Of a DNA stretch of 64,000 nt, positions 63,889-64,000 are shown one piece after another. The notes under the pieces are model-generated. The model was not told where the DNA came from. It was given only the letters and a program-made list of their open reading frames with translations, and ran no database searches. Made by a program: the position numbers and the translations under genes. This DNA is from Thermoplasmata archaeon (GTDB lineage: Archaea > Thermoplasmatota > Thermoplasmata > Thermoplasmatales > Thermoplasmataceae), in assembly GCA_021806235.1 (NCBI GenBank), contig JAJZXU010000017.1, forward strand, positions 1 through 64,000. The letters run 5' to 3'. The stretch's first letter is position 1. Every line of letters begins with the position of its first letter.

Positions 63889-64000
63889 TCATTGCTGTAG
63901 CCCGAATTGGGATTTCATAACTCTTTTACTTATTATTATTTCATCCAATATAAATATAATAAACCCAATTACTTCATACAGTGTAAAATAGAAGATATTT
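63889..64000 (-). CDS. Possible C-terminal end of a membrane protein (partial)
   Basis: On the minus strand a frame is open from the window edge through 36 codons to TGA at 63889-63891. The translation has a hydrophobic stretch ('YEVIGFIIFILDEIII') and a basic, polar end ('SKRVMKSQFGLQQ'). This is compatible with the end of a membrane protein but also with chance in AT-rich DNA. 63689-63888 contains no other gene-like feature. Confidence 0.3.
   Translation of the reverse strand, partial: NIFYFTLYEVIGFIIFILDEIIISKRVMKSQFGLQQ

Noticed and set aside
63689-64000. CRISPR or other array at the right edge
   Set aside because: No regularly spaced repeats are present here or elsewhere in the window.

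Overview
The window is a compact, AT-rich archaeal chromosome segment that fits the order Thermoplasmatales, most likely a Ferroplasma- or Acidiplasma-like acidophile. Reasons: an archaeal ribosomal protein operon with SecY; a fused Kae1-Bud32; a bacterial-type HU (HTa-like) protein; a fused COX1-COX3 oxidase subunit beside a sulfocyanin-like blue copper protein; archaeal DnaG, aIF2 gamma and eS6; and many apparently leaderless promoters. The genus is inferred from gene content only; no alignment could be run.

Layout. 1-620 holds the 3' end of a CDS and an orphan ORF of higher GC. 656-15703 (minus strand) is one long operon, uL3-uL4-uL23-uL2-uS19-uL22-uS3-uL29-SUI1-Rpp29-uS17-uL14-uL24-eS4-uL5-uS14-uS8-uL6-eL32-eL19-uL18-uS5-uL30-uL15-secY-adkA-DUF106-cmk. 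uS14 (52 aa) is missing from the ORF track and was found by hand. 15.9-23.7 kb carries a GH15 glucoamylase-like enzyme, a metallo-beta-lactamase-fold protein with a degraded metal motif, and a terminal oxidase block (COX1/3, small membrane protein, sulfocyanin-like protein, COX2, heme O synthase). 24-35 kb is accessory: a DUF929-like protein, small membrane proteins, an AAA_14/DUF4143 ATPase, and a membrane redox group (48-aa peptide behind a perfect 22-bp palindrome, 519-aa polytopic protein with a CQC motif, FixG-like polyferredoxin, CtaA-like protein, HTH_10 regulator), then an MFS transporter. I infer that this group may serve oxidase maturation or membrane electron transfer.

35.3-50.7 kb is mostly core: tRNA-Lys(CUU), a ChrB-domain protein, RmuC, DUF357, nucleoside hydrolase, aIF2 gamma, eS6, ITPase, Kae1-Bud32, HU, SpeE, a TIM-barrel protein, AroD, MarC, and a Lon-like AAA+ ATPase lacking the protease domain, coupled to DnaG. 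51.0-53.9 kb is a visibly GC-richer two-gene unit encoding a Ni,Fe carbon monoxide dehydrogenase (CooS) and its nickel-insertion ATPase (CooC), with every recognised metal ligand present. It is flanked by a decayed HEPN-like ORF and by inverted repeats. 55.2-56.4 kb has an MFS pseudogene, with its N-terminus missing and an in-frame TAG, next to tRNA-Thr(UGU). 56.4-64 kb has a dual-CXXC disulfide oxidoreductase, AlaX, SerA with a class V aminotransferase, an ACT-domain regulator, an HTH regulator, RlmE, GcvH and small membrane proteins.

The strongest candidates for further study are the CODH island, the membrane redox group at 27.2-33 kb, the protease-less Lon-like ATPase, and the short structured repeats containing CTATTTAGCA. 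No CRISPR array, complete insertion sequence or rRNA gene was seen.
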